In this document: piece after piece, positions 37,801 to 50,407 of the stretch
Position numbering within the stretch: position 1 is the first letter of the stretch
Layout of the letters: each line of letters begins with the position of its first letter
Source: Paramacrobiotus metropolitanus
Lineage: Eukaryota; Tardigrada; Eutardigrada; Parachela; Macrobiotidae
Assembly (NCBI RefSeq): GCF_019649055.1
Contig: NW_026570282.1
Location: 62,001 to 126,000, forward strand
Direction of reading: 5' to 3'
Length of the DNA stretch: 64,000 nucleotides
Translations under genes and position numbers: made by a program
Notes under the pieces: generated by a model
What the model was told of the DNA's origin: nothing
What the model saw: only the letters and a program-made list of their open reading frames with translations
Databases searched by the model: none

Positions 37801-39202
37801 AGCTCCGGTAATTTCCACTAGGCAACCGATTATTATACCGGGTTCTGATCAGGAACCTTTTTTTCCGCAAGTAATCGACGTGAACTGGGATGATGCAACG
37901 GTTCTATGGTCAACGGGGTTGTGCAAGTTCGTTACACCGGTCGCAAATGATGAAAAATGCGTACTCAATGTCACATACGCAGAAAAGTACTGCAAACGGT
38001 CGCCGTTCATGGAAACGGACGACTGTTGTGTAGCCATATCAGCCAATCAATTTATTCCTCCAAATTTTATTAATAACCCCATTAGCATAAACGGGCACGG
38101 CTATGGCTATGGTCGTCATCCTGCACCCATGCAGCTTCCGGAATACAAGACCGATCAGAACGACTTGCCCACAAAAGGAATGGATAAAAATTTGCAGATC
38201 TCTTTTGTCACCGAAACTGACAGTGGTATGTGTGTAGTGTGGAAAGACTATCTTGCAATTGTAATTGTACAGTTTTGCATTGCATGATATACGTATACAG
38301 TACATATGTAAGCTGGGAACTCTTTAGTCTATCTGAACCTCTACTGCGTATAGCTGTATATTAAATTTTGCATATGGTGTCGTTGTGAACTTGTCAATCT
38401 TAGTATTGTTTGATAAGGTATTTACTGCCAATAAGTCGGCGAATGTTATTGTTACGTAATTTTTGCAGCGCACTCTGGAGTGGATGACATAATCAAGCAT
38501 TACCCAAACAAACTGTTTGGCAAAGAACTTGACGATGGCAATGCCGTATTATACCGTGCTGATATCAAACCAAAACAGGAAAAGGATTCCCGAAATGTAA
38601 AAAGCGGAGTTACCGATTTATCGGGGAAAAACGACAAATATATTCCCAGCGGCGAGCCATGTCCGGATATATCCGAGCACCAGACTGGTAGGGAAATGCG
38701 ACTCCCAGCTTTTCGACGGAAGCTTGATTTTAATTCGGCTTTAAAAATTCGTGATGTACTTTCAGAAAACTGGGATATGGTCGAACATATCGATCTGGTT
38801 GAGCCAGATATTCGTTTGACTCGGGCGTACTGTAACACTCGTAAAGAACCTTGTGGTACGAATCATAACTACCTGCTCACCGTCCCATTAAGCAAGTACT
38901 ATGCCGATCAGAACATCACTGTCCGATTCACGCGTAAAGTGGATACAGTGCTGATGACCTGTGCGCACTACATCGAAGGTGGAAGTTGCTTCCGGAATCA
39001 AAATCGTCCGGGTTTCGTTTGCCGATCGGATGAAGCTGAAGAATGGATTACTGTGCCAATTGCCAATTATTTGCGGAGTGAACTGAAAATCCGAGTGGCG
39101 GAAAAGCGGACAGCTGCACATTTTAATAAGAACCTCTGTGAAATCGAAGGTTCAAAAGATATTGTTTATTATAATATTGTCTTTGTCAGAAGCTGTCGAT
39201 AA
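34851..39202 (+). CDS. MYRF: Myelin regulatory factor-like transcription factor
   Basis: Membrane-bound transcription factor. It is made in the ER as a trimer, cuts itself, and the N-terminal part goes to the nucleus. Four exons, 34851-35609, 36344-37264, 37346-38225 and 38469-39202, give 1097 residues (human 1151). The N-terminal activation region is rich in acidic residues, Pro, Ser and Tyr. The NDT80/PhoG-type DNA-binding domain starts near residue 212 (ITFKPIFTEQWCNVAVRNDR) and continues into exon 2. The peptidase S74-type intramolecular chaperone domain contains QPSDARAKE, with the Ser463/Lys468 dyad needed for self-cleavage. A heptad-like helix (DSFGSRIVELERMYRRV) and one transmembrane helix (about residues 662-684) follow. 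The luminal cysteine-rich MYRF C-terminal domain comes last. AATAAA is at 39357-39362. All parts needed for processing appear intact. Confidence 0.94.
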
Positions 39203-39972
39203 CATTGGTATTCATTTTAACATCAGTCGCTCTTTGAACGTTACGCTGACCACAATGTGCAATACCTAATAGTTATGGCGAGTGTGCTTCAGGTTTTTAT
39301 AAAATGATTCATGCTACTTACTGTATTTTTAACTGGAACATAGTGTTGTTGAACAGAATAAAAACCTTTTTGTCGTGTTCTATCACTTCTACAACTCAAA
39401 ATAGGCGCTTTCGTTGTGCACATATGCACTTGCCATACTTAGCTGGCTAAAGTATATATATTTTATTTTGACCGCAAACAAAAACCTTTTCCATTGCCGG
39501 GTTTTTTTAAGATTGCAGGGCGATTGTTTTGCAGTCAGCTTACTTCATGTGCGCGTGTTCTACCTTTAACGCTCTTCGCAACAAATACTGGTTATCATGA
39601 TTCATGCACATTAAAAAGATATCAGTCAGAGCGTCCGCGCAGCATTTAATTACTTACAATAAAGAAAACTAACACTAGAGTAGATCGCGATGTATCTGAA
39701 TATACTTGTTTTAACTGGTGATGGGTAGTTTCAACAGTGAGGAGAAAAAGAAATCCTGTCTGAAACGCAAAATGCGATAAAACTCTATTTCAAATTAGAA
39801 CATTACCCATCACTAAACAGAACATTAAAATGACTAGGGCTCTCTAATAATCACTAGAATGGGAACAATAATAATCGCAAGCACTTAATACTAATAATCA
39901 AAATTTAATGTCAAATTCTGCATAACACAGTATTTACCACATTGCCTAAAAGTGTAACATAAGCTAAAGAAT
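39203..39972. other. 3'-to-3' spacer between MYRF and HDC
   Basis: About 770 bases between convergent stop codons, holding both 3' UTRs. The MYRF polyadenylation signal is at 39357-39362. No gene is seen. Confidence 0.7.
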
Positions 39973-42900
39973 TTAGTGCCCTCCGTGATTTTCAGCCCCA
40001 GCCGGCAACTGAATTGCCGGCACGGAGAAGGTCGTCGCTGTCCCTGTTGACTGAACAAGCAGCGGGTGAGGTTTTTCTTCCACCTCCTGCTCTTCGGCTT
40101 CTTCCGTTTGCGGTCCATTATTATTTTGACCACGGTCGCTTAATGACGGCGACCGGTAGCGCAACATGATATGCTTAGCAAACTGCTGATAAGCATCTTG
40201 ATCTTCCGGATCATTCGGCTCGAAAACTGCCATGCACACCGATTTAGAGCGCCCTCGGCCGCTCATGCCACCCATACCCACATTACCGATGCCACTGGGA
40301 GCGGCCGGATCCGCGCCTTCCTCCAGTTCTTGGCCTTCTGGGGAGCCGTCATTGTACTCCGAATTAATCTCATCCAGGTCGGGTAGATAGCCCTCGATGG
40401 TGTCACATATGGACTGAATGCGGGAGTCCAGACTGTATTGGCGATTCTTACCCATCTTCTCCCCTTGTTTTCGGAATGGTCGACGGCGGCCTTGCATATG
40501 ATGCAGATTAAGCTGCCGATTCAACTGTCGAGCGAATTCTTTAGCAATCTCCGAATTTCCGAATATGGCCGCTATGGATAAGCATGTTCTATTATACGTA
40601 GGTTAATCATTTTCACACATCCTCTTTTTTAAATTTTTGGTCGTGGCACGGGCAAAGCGCCTAAATTCCATTGCACATGTGTGCACTTTATCATTACAGA
40701 TTTTGTTTGATAAATCGAGATTGTTTTAGCACCGAACTCCCGTCCTTACCGTAACTTCCGTTAACAAACTTTGGTGACAGTGGGCTGTTGGCCAATAACA
40801 GGCTAACACCAAACGGTTTCTTCTCTTCGTCCACTATGCCGTTAGCGACCACTAAATTATTAGCCTCCAGTGCCTTATCGTATGGCCGGTGCAGTTTCTT
40901 GAATTCCGCTAACAGCACTTTGGAGAATGCGCGGATGATATTGAAATCGCGCCGGATGTCGTCCAGTGTGGTTACCGGTGAGGTCACCGTATAACGAATA
41001 ACATAGCGGCCCTGCAGATTGGCCGGAACCATGTGTACCAACCCGGAGCGATTCAGTTGCTTTAGAAGATTCTCAGTCCGCTCGTTCTCTCCCTGTATTG
41101 CAAAATAGCATGTTATTGCTAGACTATACTTACAGTTACACCACACGCACACCAGAAACCATTTAATCGTCTTGCTAGCATAAACATGACTGTGTTCACC
41201 TTGAGACGGAACACCACCATGCCCAGAATCCGCTCAGCCGGAAGCTCGAAATCAGGATCACTTCGCAGAAGCTCTTCAAACTGTTTCGCCAGCGCCACAC
41301 CCTAATGAAAATTGAATCATGTTGTTGTCGGTATCAGCAATTTAATCTTCTGCATTAAATGCGCAGCAGAAGAAATTAATTACGACTACGTTTACATTTT
41401 CAATTTTGTCTTCGTCCTGTGCGCTTCGACGGTTTTCAGTGGTACGCACGGTACGGTTTTCAGTGTGGTACGGTTTTCAGTGCACTTCATTTCGAGTAAA
41501 ATTAATTGTGTTATTATCTAATTCTTCTATCTATTAATCAACACTCTTGTCTCTTGATATTACCGGAAAATTTTTAATGATCACCAACTAGGCTCTTGCC
41601 AGACGTTGATATTGTTACGGTGGCATACGGATCGGATATTTTAACATCAAAATATCCTTATTTCGTGTTCGCCAATGGTAGTGCATAGTGCATAGTGACC
41701 TGCATACTTCTTAGTATCGTGGTTACTGCACTCACATGACGAATATGTTTTTGTAGTCCTTTAACTCCATAATTGCGCAGGACGAACCATAGCTTCAAGG
41801 CGCGGAAACGTCGACTGAGGGGGATTTGCCAGTGCTGGATGAGGGATAAGCGGTTAGAGAAGGGAGAATAAAAAGCACACTAAGTATCAATTAATGCACG
41901 TCGACAACGGCAGGACATCTGCTCATATGCGCAGGGGATGTTGTATACAGCTTTAAGCAGTTGCAGCGGCTTAAATCCGCCATCCCTGGCTTTCCCAGTG
42001 CAGTTGCATCCGGGGAATGCCCAATCGGGAACGGATGGCGAGCCAGCTAATAACAGGCACTCGTGGCCATCTAATCTAATCCCAATTACACGTCACTTAA
42101 TCATAGCCTAGCTCGCCGTGGAATCGGTACTCGGTAAAGTGCCGAAGCATGTCCAGTTTTAAATGCAATTATATTCTGCCGACAGGAACTGCATTTGTGT
42201 TTGCTGCCGGTAACAGCCTGTTGCAAGCAGATAATTAAAGACTGTCGTAATCTTGTTAGATGTCTGTTTTGTTGAACTAAATCAGTAAGTTTATTTTGGT
42301 AGCTTCTTAAAATTAGATTCACACACCATACTGCTTAGAAAAACGTCAAAAAGTTTCGAAACATGCCTGAGTCAGGAAATCATTTTTAGTATTGATACAT
42401 GAGAAATAGTAGGTCCGGATGTCCTGGTTACTTTAATTTTGCAAGGAAAGAAAAGTCTATAACTTCTTTGCACGTCAAAGGGTGTTTAATTTATCACCGT
42501 TACTTATGGCTATTCGTGGAAGATTTCTCAGTGATTAATTCCTGCAGTTACCAGTAAAACCGCTCCCGTTCATTTGTTTACGCAACTGTCCCACAATTGC
42601 CGACGATTAACGATACCGTCGATACGTACCATATAATCAATGGCATCGCCGGACTTTTCATGGCGCAAATATAAAGGATCCACGCAAAAGGTTCGATGGA
42701 GAGCGCGACTGTTTTTCACCCTAGTATGTCAAAAAAGAAAATGACAACCCTACAAACACATGTCCATCACAGTGTGACACGTTTTCTTTTCTACGACCCG
42801 CTAAAGATCAGGTTGCACGTCGTTAACGTTGTCAAGGCGCTAAACAAAAAGGAACCGGCATATAGCGCCTGTTTTACGACACCTAATGCGCACCTCAGAG

Positions 42901-45900
42901 GATTGACGATCTAACGCCGTCGCGCCATGTATGCGTTCGCGTGCCGTGAGCTCGTTAGTCACTGCCAAGTGTGCTAATGTTTATTACTGCGAAAACCACG
43001 ACCTGCACGGTATCGTTCTATGTTTACGTTTCCGGCTCTATTTGTGGCTTACACCGTCGTCATATTTCCGCAACGCATAGCTTACTAATTATTTACTAAA
43101 TTAAGCAATTAAGCATCAGATTTCAGCTAAAGTCGCTTGATTAGAAAAACTTTCTACAGCTTACGTGTTACGTAATACTGATGTACCGCGCAACTTACCA
43201 CATAGCCGTGCAATCAAAATGGACCATAAGCCATTTGGAAGGGTTGAACGCGAAGGAATTGGCGTATTCAACACCTTGCATGAATGACCGATACTCCGGG
43301 CAAATAAAAGCGGCTCCCGCATAAGCCGCGTCAATATGCATCCAAATATTTTCCTCCGCACCTGCAATATCAATTAAAAATTATTATGCACTTCATCTAT
43401 GGGACTGGTAGAAGTAAAATGTCGTTATTATATTCTAATGGCGGTGATAATCGCCAGCTGCACTTACAGATAGGCCCCAGTTCTTTTAAACGATCAAAGG
43501 CACATGCGCCGGTGGTACCCAGTGTCGCGCATAGCTAAGGAGATTTGAAAAGTATTTAACAAATTTAACAACAAGTTTATGCATGCCGGCGGTACAACGT
43601 TATTTCTTGTTTGGTTAAAATGGTAAAAGGTCACCCTTCACAAATTGGGTGATAAAAGATATAAGTAATGGAACAGTTAATTTTACATAGAACGGTATGA
43701 GTCCATCGGCCACATCCGCTTCCAGAGCTGTACGAAATGCGGCTCCGCCGATGCTGAGTTTTTCATCGCTGGCCACAAGTCGCAGTTTGACCAGTCCTAT
43801 TAGGCCAGCTTTTTCGACTGAACTGTGGGCCTAGCATACGGACAAGCAGAGTTTTTAATACGTTCATCGGCGTTCTCCGATTTTTCATGCGATTCCTATG
43901 AAAATTTATACCTGATCAGAACAGTAACCAACCAACCGACTATTAATTTCCGCATCATCCAGATCAGGTCGAATTTGACGAACACGACGCAGTGCCTCCG
44001 TTCTGGCGGCCAGAAGGGATACAAAGGTAGCTTCGCTAGCTGTGGTCTAATAAAATTAGGCAAAAATGTTTATTAACTTCAAACAACAAAATATGAGTAT
44101 CTTACTGTCGCAACCTTGTTCTAGATCTACCCTGTAGCTAGGCAGATTATACCTGAATAACTCCGCCACCAACCCCCGAAGAACTATGTAAGAATTCTGA
44201 AGGTAGCCCAATCATTTTCCCCAACCAGTCCATGACGATGGTTTCCAGTTCCGTGCAAGCTGGACTTGATGCCTTAAAACCATACATTAATATATACATG
44301 CATTGCAGATTCGCCACATTATCAGTTTCCGATACTTCTATGGTAATTACGACACATTAAGTCAAATTAACACTGTGATGTAAAAATTATTGTATTTTTA
44401 TGCAAATATGCTCAGTGCCACCGCCGCATATACAGATTACAGTACAGAATAATTTTAACTGAATGCATAGAATTCAAAATGTTAGGGTTGCTGGTACCCA
44501 AGTAAATCCAAGACAATTAATGGCATCAGCCAACATGTCGCCCAGCAGGGATGGAAACGAATTCAGTGCTGGGAAATAAGCGTGCATGTAGGGACTTTGC
44601 CAGTGTGTCACCTGAAAAATTGTTAACCTGTGAACAACTGGTCTTGTTATGCAGCTCTAGGTATGGACATTTTTCGACAACTGATTTCGTACGTAAACTG
44701 CCAAAATTAGCGAAGGGCAAAAAACACACGTTGTATATCGACGATAATAATGTAAGACGTAAGTACTAACCCCAGGCATTATGACTCGCTCGACGTCGGA
44801 AAAGATGTCTTCCCATCCTTCGCCGTCTTGTGGTGCGCTATCTGGTACCAAATCCCTCATATAACCCGGCTGCACATTTGGGAACACTCGGCGAGAGCGG
44901 ATGTTCTCCAGATAGTCGGCAATATAATCCACCATTTCTTTACCTATTCATAAATTCAAAATGTCCTAAATACTATTTTTGATAATAAGTACTGTTTTAA
45001 TGCACGTTTGGGCGCACACGCGTGCTGGTCAATTATAAGTATTTTCTTGCGTGTTCGTACAAAAAAAAGGTAATGTAAAGTACGAAGTAGTAGCCATAGG
45101 CCATAAGTTCCCATAACCAAGTTGAAAATGCACATGCGTAAAGGTCGTAAACTATGTAATTTATAACTATCCATAATTAGCTGCAAAGCTTAGTATAGTG
45201 TAACTCGGATGTTGAAGCCGCGCAATAGCGACAGCGAAGTTGGTAATATCAGTGAAAAAAATACGGTATAGTATCTGAAATGTAAATATTAAGCTATTTG
45301 TGCTTTTGGTTACTAAAAATTAGAATTTGCGCCGACAAGCCGGATGGTATGTAAAAAGTCCGTGGCGAGTTAATTAATGTAGGCCCGCGAATGTCGGAGG
45401 TCACGCGCTTTGTGACCGGACGTCAGGCATGAATGTCAGTCTATCAGGTAGGAACGCTGCGACAGTATCTGTCGTTTAATTTCCTGTTATCATTGGATAC
45501 TGCGGTAATTTGAGGCAACGTCGGAATCCGAGCATTAATTACTTGTCGGCTACAGTTGCAGCTACACCTGTTTGCGCTTTATAATATAATTGCATGAATC
45601 ATTTCGGTATAGTGCAAGCGTGATTTTTCCAAAAGAAATCTATATGTGTACATAGTTGCAACTATTCTGGTGACGACTCAATAGCTCAGTTTGCATTCTG
45701 CTGTTATAGATGAAAACTGTCAAGTTATCACAAAATTAGTACACGAAATACATTTTTAAAGGTTTATTAAGTACGTTTGTGTTGTAGAATGGAATCAAAC
45801 CACAGTAGTATCATCAAACTGATTATGGTACCCCAAATTCAAAAAGGGCAGATGTACCGTTTTGGTTTGTATAATAATGAAATTGCAATAGTTAACACCG

Positions 45901-45978
45901 GACTTGAACTGTTGATTAAAGACTGCATATAACAAATCGCATAAACTCACCTCGTTTTCTGTATTCGTTGACATCCAT
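39973..45978 (-). CDS. HDC: Histidine decarboxylase
   Basis: PLP-dependent group II decarboxylase that makes histamine from histidine. Thirteen exons join in phase: 45978-45951, 44943-44771, 44611-44498, 44272-44153, 44046-43912, 43830-43687, 43534-43468, 43361-43199, 42720-42630, 41834-41736, 41301-41200, 41092-40750 and 40571-39973, giving 725 residues. Family blocks in order are [16 protein letters not shown], the [12 protein letters not shown] substrate loop, [26 protein letters not shown] and [12 protein letters not shown], with Lys303 as the PLP lysine. The motif QIPLSRRFR has serine (Ser352) where aromatic amino acid decarboxylases have glycine. This residue separates HDC from DDC. After the catalytic core comes an extension of about 200 residues, with SLDSRI and a glycine/glutamate-rich tail, comparable in position to the insect HDC extension. 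The use of histamine as a transmitter is an inference. Confidence 0.92.
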
Positions 45979-46562
45979 TCTGGGACGTTAAACTTGGTAT
46001 GAGACGAGATGAAGACTATTTCGTCACAAGTAACTAGATAAAATTTTGCGATAAACTAATCGAAACATCCAAGTGGTTGAAAGGCAATGATGTATGACTA
46101 CGACTTGGAGAAATCCAAACAATTACGAAGAAAATATATAGTTTAAGGTCACTGCTGCAACGTTTGGAAGAGCGTAAAACGGCATACGTATAATCAGGAC
46201 CAATTGCAATAAGATTTGATAAACCGCACTTGCTGATATGATGTAGAACAACTCTGAGAAACAACTCCTGAAAGATTATCTAGTGGAAGGAAACTTTGTC
46301 ATAATATTCGGAGATTATATAAAATGGATGGGAGGTCGGATACACCTGATACGACGGAATAATATCCTGCGGGCTGCCGGGAAATACGTTGTACATTTAA
46401 CTGCCGGGGTTGGGCAAAACTTGTCGTCCGCTCTCGTATCACCCTTGTACGAGTATGTCTCTGGTAGGGATGATTGGGAAGAGCATCATACTCTCCCCCC
46501 GTAAAATGTTAGCACGGAGATCCGAAAAGATGCAGTATTAGCATGGCATACCAAATACAGAT

Positions 46563-46868
46563 TTAGTTTGCCGTGGTATTAGCGCTATACGCCGTACATA
46601 CCAACGTATATATGCCACTTGGATTTTTTTGTACAAAAACTGGATATAAAATGCCCCGTCTCGGTACATGAGGTACAGAGCCTAATCGAACGAGCATGTT
46701 CTTACGCGCGCGTACATACTCGTACGATGCGAATCCCATGGTGGTTCGGTGCAGGAATGTTAGCGTTAAGCAACCTTCCTCGAATTCCTCGAAGGTGTAC
46801 GGTTGTTTCTCTTTGATTGGCCAAAATAAATCCAGAGCGGCATCCGTAGCGCTTTGTTTTGGCGGCAA
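46563..46868 (-). CDS. Hypothetical small protein or exon
   Basis: A 101-residue frame that starts MPPKQSATDAALDLFWPIKE and continues with an acidic then mixed segment (PYTFEEFEEGCLTLTFLH). The composition looks protein-like in the first half. I do not recognise a family. A possible donor (GTACGC, after codons for YEY) could make the first half an exon of a longer gene. It lies upstream of HDC on the same strand, with about 580 bases between them. It may also be chance or a transposon remnant. Confidence 0.3.
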   Translation of the reverse strand: MPPKQSATDAALDLFWPIKEKQPYTFEEFEEGCLTLTFLHRTTMGFASYEYVRARKNMLVRLGSVPHVPRRGILYPVFVQKNPSGIYTLVCTAYSANTTAN

Positions 46869-47085
46869 CTTTACAAAGGTTCTTTATAGAGAGATCTGGA
46901 ATGAAGATAACAGTACGATTAATTGATAGAACATTAGGATGAAATACGCGTAGGACGGAATAGGATATTAATTGTTCAAAAAGTTCAATTTTCCTTGTCC
47001 ATCTGAACGATGGTTTATCCAGAGACCAGAGGTACTACGGCTGCACGTCATATTATCAAGTTGGTATTTTTGGTGCCATACACTT

Positions 47086-47360
47086 GAAATTAAATAAAAT
47101 TAGCGGAGCTAATTCCGATTAAGGCAGCGAAAAATGATGAAAGGCAGGTCGGCGTTTGCGGTCGGGTGCCGGTAGGGCGTTCGGGCAGTGTCCAGTTATA
47201 GCATTGTGTCTTATGGATATTTTCATGGGACTTTGTATAGTCGTACATAAATGTGCGATTGATGTAGCTGTCAGTAGAGTCTGGAGGTCAGTTTTGCGGC
47301 TGCTATAATTAAGTTTGAGAATTTTTTCACCACCCTCCCTCCCTTTCATTCTTGGACGGG
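47086..47360 (+). repeat. Dispersed repeat, copy B
   Basis: Counterpart of the copy at 20305-20600 and in the same orientation. It shares the aattagc..gctaattccg block (47097-47116), cagtgtccag, gtgtctt.ggat, and a C-rich caccctccctccc stretch, with divergent sequence between them. Confidence 0.5.
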
Positions 47361-48997
47361 TTGTTGTGGAAATGTTTTAAATTTGTAATAGGTCCGCTGT
47401 GTCGATTACCTAGAGTTTAGATGACCTTTTCGATCCGCTGCGTCGGTTACGTAGATCATCGATACTTTTCCCCCCAACAAAATACCAGTAAAGTCATTGT
47501 TGGTGTGCCGTCTTAACTCATTGTTATACCATTTTAACAGCATAAATAACGGTGGGCCCAAACTTGTTGTTGGTTCAGAAACAGGTTCAAAGATTGTAAC
47601 AGACTCTTCAAATACTGTAATTTGTTTTCTGGAAACTTTGTCGTGTGCTTCTGCTTCATTTTTTACTTTTTACAGGCTTTAAAATTTAAAAACTATTCGT
47701 GACGTTGGAAATACCGTAAGAGGAAAGCAGGAAAAGGGCAGCAAGATTTAAGACTTGAACTTGAAGTATATTTTCTTCGATCTTTTATTTGTTGGTTACC
47801 CGAACTGTTGTCGTAAGAATCTGTAAAGTGTAAACAGCCACACAACAAATCATAAGAAGCGTAATTTAAGTTAAGCCTATACAATGCACATGTACATCGT
47901 GCTCACTGCAGCTCACATAAACACCATTTGCCGCATTCTGTATTACAAATAACGAAACGAGTTTTGAAAACGACCAAAACAATCGGCGAAAATTTATCCC
48001 GGACAGGAAAGAACAAGCAGAGTCCAAACGACAGCCGTCGTACTCCAGGTTATAAAGAGTCATAGACTTTTCTTCCAAAATTCTTTGTCATTTCTCTCTT
48101 CCTTCCCATTTTTTATTTGAGTGACACTACTGGTATCCTTTTATTGTATATAGGCACCCCTTTAAGGCCCTTTTGCATCGCGTTTTACGTAGACAACCCT
48201 TTTCAATACTTGACGCTCAAACGGTCGCACCGTGTTCGTTTACCTTTTTATAATTACAAGAGTTTATTTTTCGGTGTGGCCTTTGAACGAAAATTATTTT
48301 CACATTCTTTTTTGCTCAGTCCACGATTTGTATTAAATACAGCATGAAATTTAAAGAAAGAACGAAGAAAAATACACTCCGTCCAGTTACTCAAATCAAC
48401 GAAAAGTTTGCAAACGTTTTTTCTTGGTACAGCTTAAGATCTGTTTTAAATCAGAAAATGAATGTACACTCTACATGCTCTGGAGATCGTTCCTTGTGAA
48501 ATGTTCGAATATAGTTGTCTCCCTTTCTGAAAACATCTTTTGGATGAAAAAAAACATAACTTGTTTTTTTCGAATAGAACCGGGACACAATCCTCAGACA
48601 ATTCCAGTTTTTCAGTTTTTGTTTTCTGCGCTACTTGTATTTTATTAATACAAGTATGCATATAAGATTTACGTAGAACGGAAAAGAATCATTGGCGACA
48701 CGAGAAACTGGGTGTCGCAGAACGCAACAAAAATGAAAGCACTAAATTATGTACAACGAAAACATTTTTGAATAGCACCACTATGATATTTTGGTGCAAA
48801 ATTCACCCATCTTGAATACAAGTTATAATATTTGGAAGGCGGTTTGCAGCGTTTTAGAAAAATATTTTCCAGTCATAAGGTCAAGATGTACACCCTATAG
48901 TCCGCAAACAAACGGGGTGCGCACAGTACCTACTGAAAGGGTATAATTTTATTGAGTTGGTTATTAGCTAGAATTTTAAACATCACATTAGCAAACA

Positions 48998-50407
48998 TTA
49001 CAAAACAAAGTAAACAGCATTAAGACCATCCGAACGTGGGACGGTCGACGTAACAGACAAAGCATTTCCCCTCTGTATTTCAATGCTAAGACGCTGGAGT
49101 AAAAACTCAAAAGAGCGTCTTTCTCCCGTAGCGTTCTTAAGCCGCGCGCCCAGCTCGCGCAGAAACTTCATACATGCTGGGCTAGATACACCGAAGGTCT
49201 CAAAAGCTAACGGAGCAAACTCGTATTCGTGTGCCATATATTCGTATTTCCGGCGTTTTTCATCTTCAGCTTTCCGGGCCGCTTCACCAGCTTTTATGCT
49301 GCTGCTGACGACGTTGGACAATGCAACTGTGTCCACGCATGTGACATCCCAAGCAAGTCGTCGTCCGTTTCTCCAAGGCAGCTGTGATACACCATCCGGC
49401 CGTCGGTCATTCACGTCGCTAGTCCCTCGTGGTTCAAGTACCGCCGGTGTGTTGGCGGTGACCAGGCTTCGCCGAATCACTTCGTTCAGTGACGAATGAC
49501 GTATGAATCGCCCGGCGCTATTTTTGCAGGATAGTCCGTGGTGGCCGTATTCGTCCACGGGTAGACGGCAGTCAATACAGAGATGAGGATTACAGATTGG
49601 TGCGCCGATTCTTAGTCCAACCGCAACACGGAAACTCTCGTCAGACATCAAGGTTCCGAGGGAAGGAACAGGTAGAGCGTTCAGCCATTTTCCCGATTCC
49701 GGCTGTTCAACTGCAAGTAAACGCGCGCAGTGAGTGACATCATTTGAAAACGTGTTTTTGATAACTTCCACAGTCTTTTGGACAAGAGCTTTGTCCCAAA
49801 CTTTCTGTGTGCGCCGCAGAATTTCTGGGGGCAGCTCTGCGCCCGCAGCTGCTTGCCACATCTGAAGCGCCAAGTCATAACTCTCCGTTCCAGTGGTAAT
49901 GGCCGAGACCAAAGACGATGTGGCATGAACCGAAGCCAAATAGGCTGGAGTAGCTAGTTCTGCAACACGTCTGATCCCCAACCCACCACTAGAAACAGGG
50001 AGAGATGCCTGTGCCCAGGTGATACCGTCAATCTTAACGTTTGTTATAGCTTCTAATGCTGATTTGGTAACGCTGTCGAATACATCAAGTTCGTCTCCGC
50101 ACAACCACGTTGGACTTGCACGTAGCACATAGTTCATTTTGGGAACACCGACACAAGTCCGCAACAGAAAATAAGCCTGATGAGCAGGCAGTATACTTAG
50201 CTTGGAGGTCAGTCTTTGCAGATCTTGTGTCTTCTTTTGAATGGCATCAGGAATGGCCGCCTGCAAAAGAGGAGCACCGAGCAGTATCAATTCACTTTCG
50301 GTGTGTTGCACAAATTCCGGGTAGCGGTTAGCAAAAGCTTGTTTCGTATTCTCGCGATCTTGCAATGTACCACCGAAAACAAAAAATTCACATTTAGAAA
50401 AAACCTA
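48998..50407 (-). mobile_element. 5'-truncated non-LTR-type retroelement (C-terminal ORF)
   Basis: A 455-codon open frame (50365-48998, with the frame open to a stop at 50405-50407) matches the C-terminal part of a widespread family of metazoan reverse-transcriptase-related proteins. The recognisable region includes GAPLL, HQAYFLLRTCVGVPKMNYVL, the WAQASLPVSSGGLGIR motif, a Cys/His cluster (C258, C263, C266, H275-H276, C280) and RRPDGV (323) followed by WDVTCVDT (340). That last pair is spaced like a PD-(D/E)xK restriction-like endonuclease core. The polymerase motifs that should precede it are absent, so this is a 5'-truncated insertion. The frame has no internal stop, which suggests it is fairly young. 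A reverse-strand AATAAA lies at 48953-48948, just past the stop. It is unlikely to be autonomous. Family placement is from memory of motifs. Confidence 0.7.

Larger units (their letters stand above)
45979..48997. other. Intergenic region upstream of HDC
   Basis: About 3 kb with the HDC promoter side at left, a 101-codon open frame (46563-46868, minus) and a dispersed repeat copy (about 47086-47360). No other supported feature. Confidence 0.5.

Noticed and set aside
40694-40750. HDC ending at the TAA after KQNL (40694)
   Set aside because: A strong donor (G/GTAAGG at 40749) joins in phase to a 200-codon last exon with an HDC-like SLDS segment, so the read-through stop is probably intronic.
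49083-49499. 138-codon plus-strand frame inside the retroelement
   Set aside because: Antisense shadow of the retroelement ORF, which has recognisable motifs.
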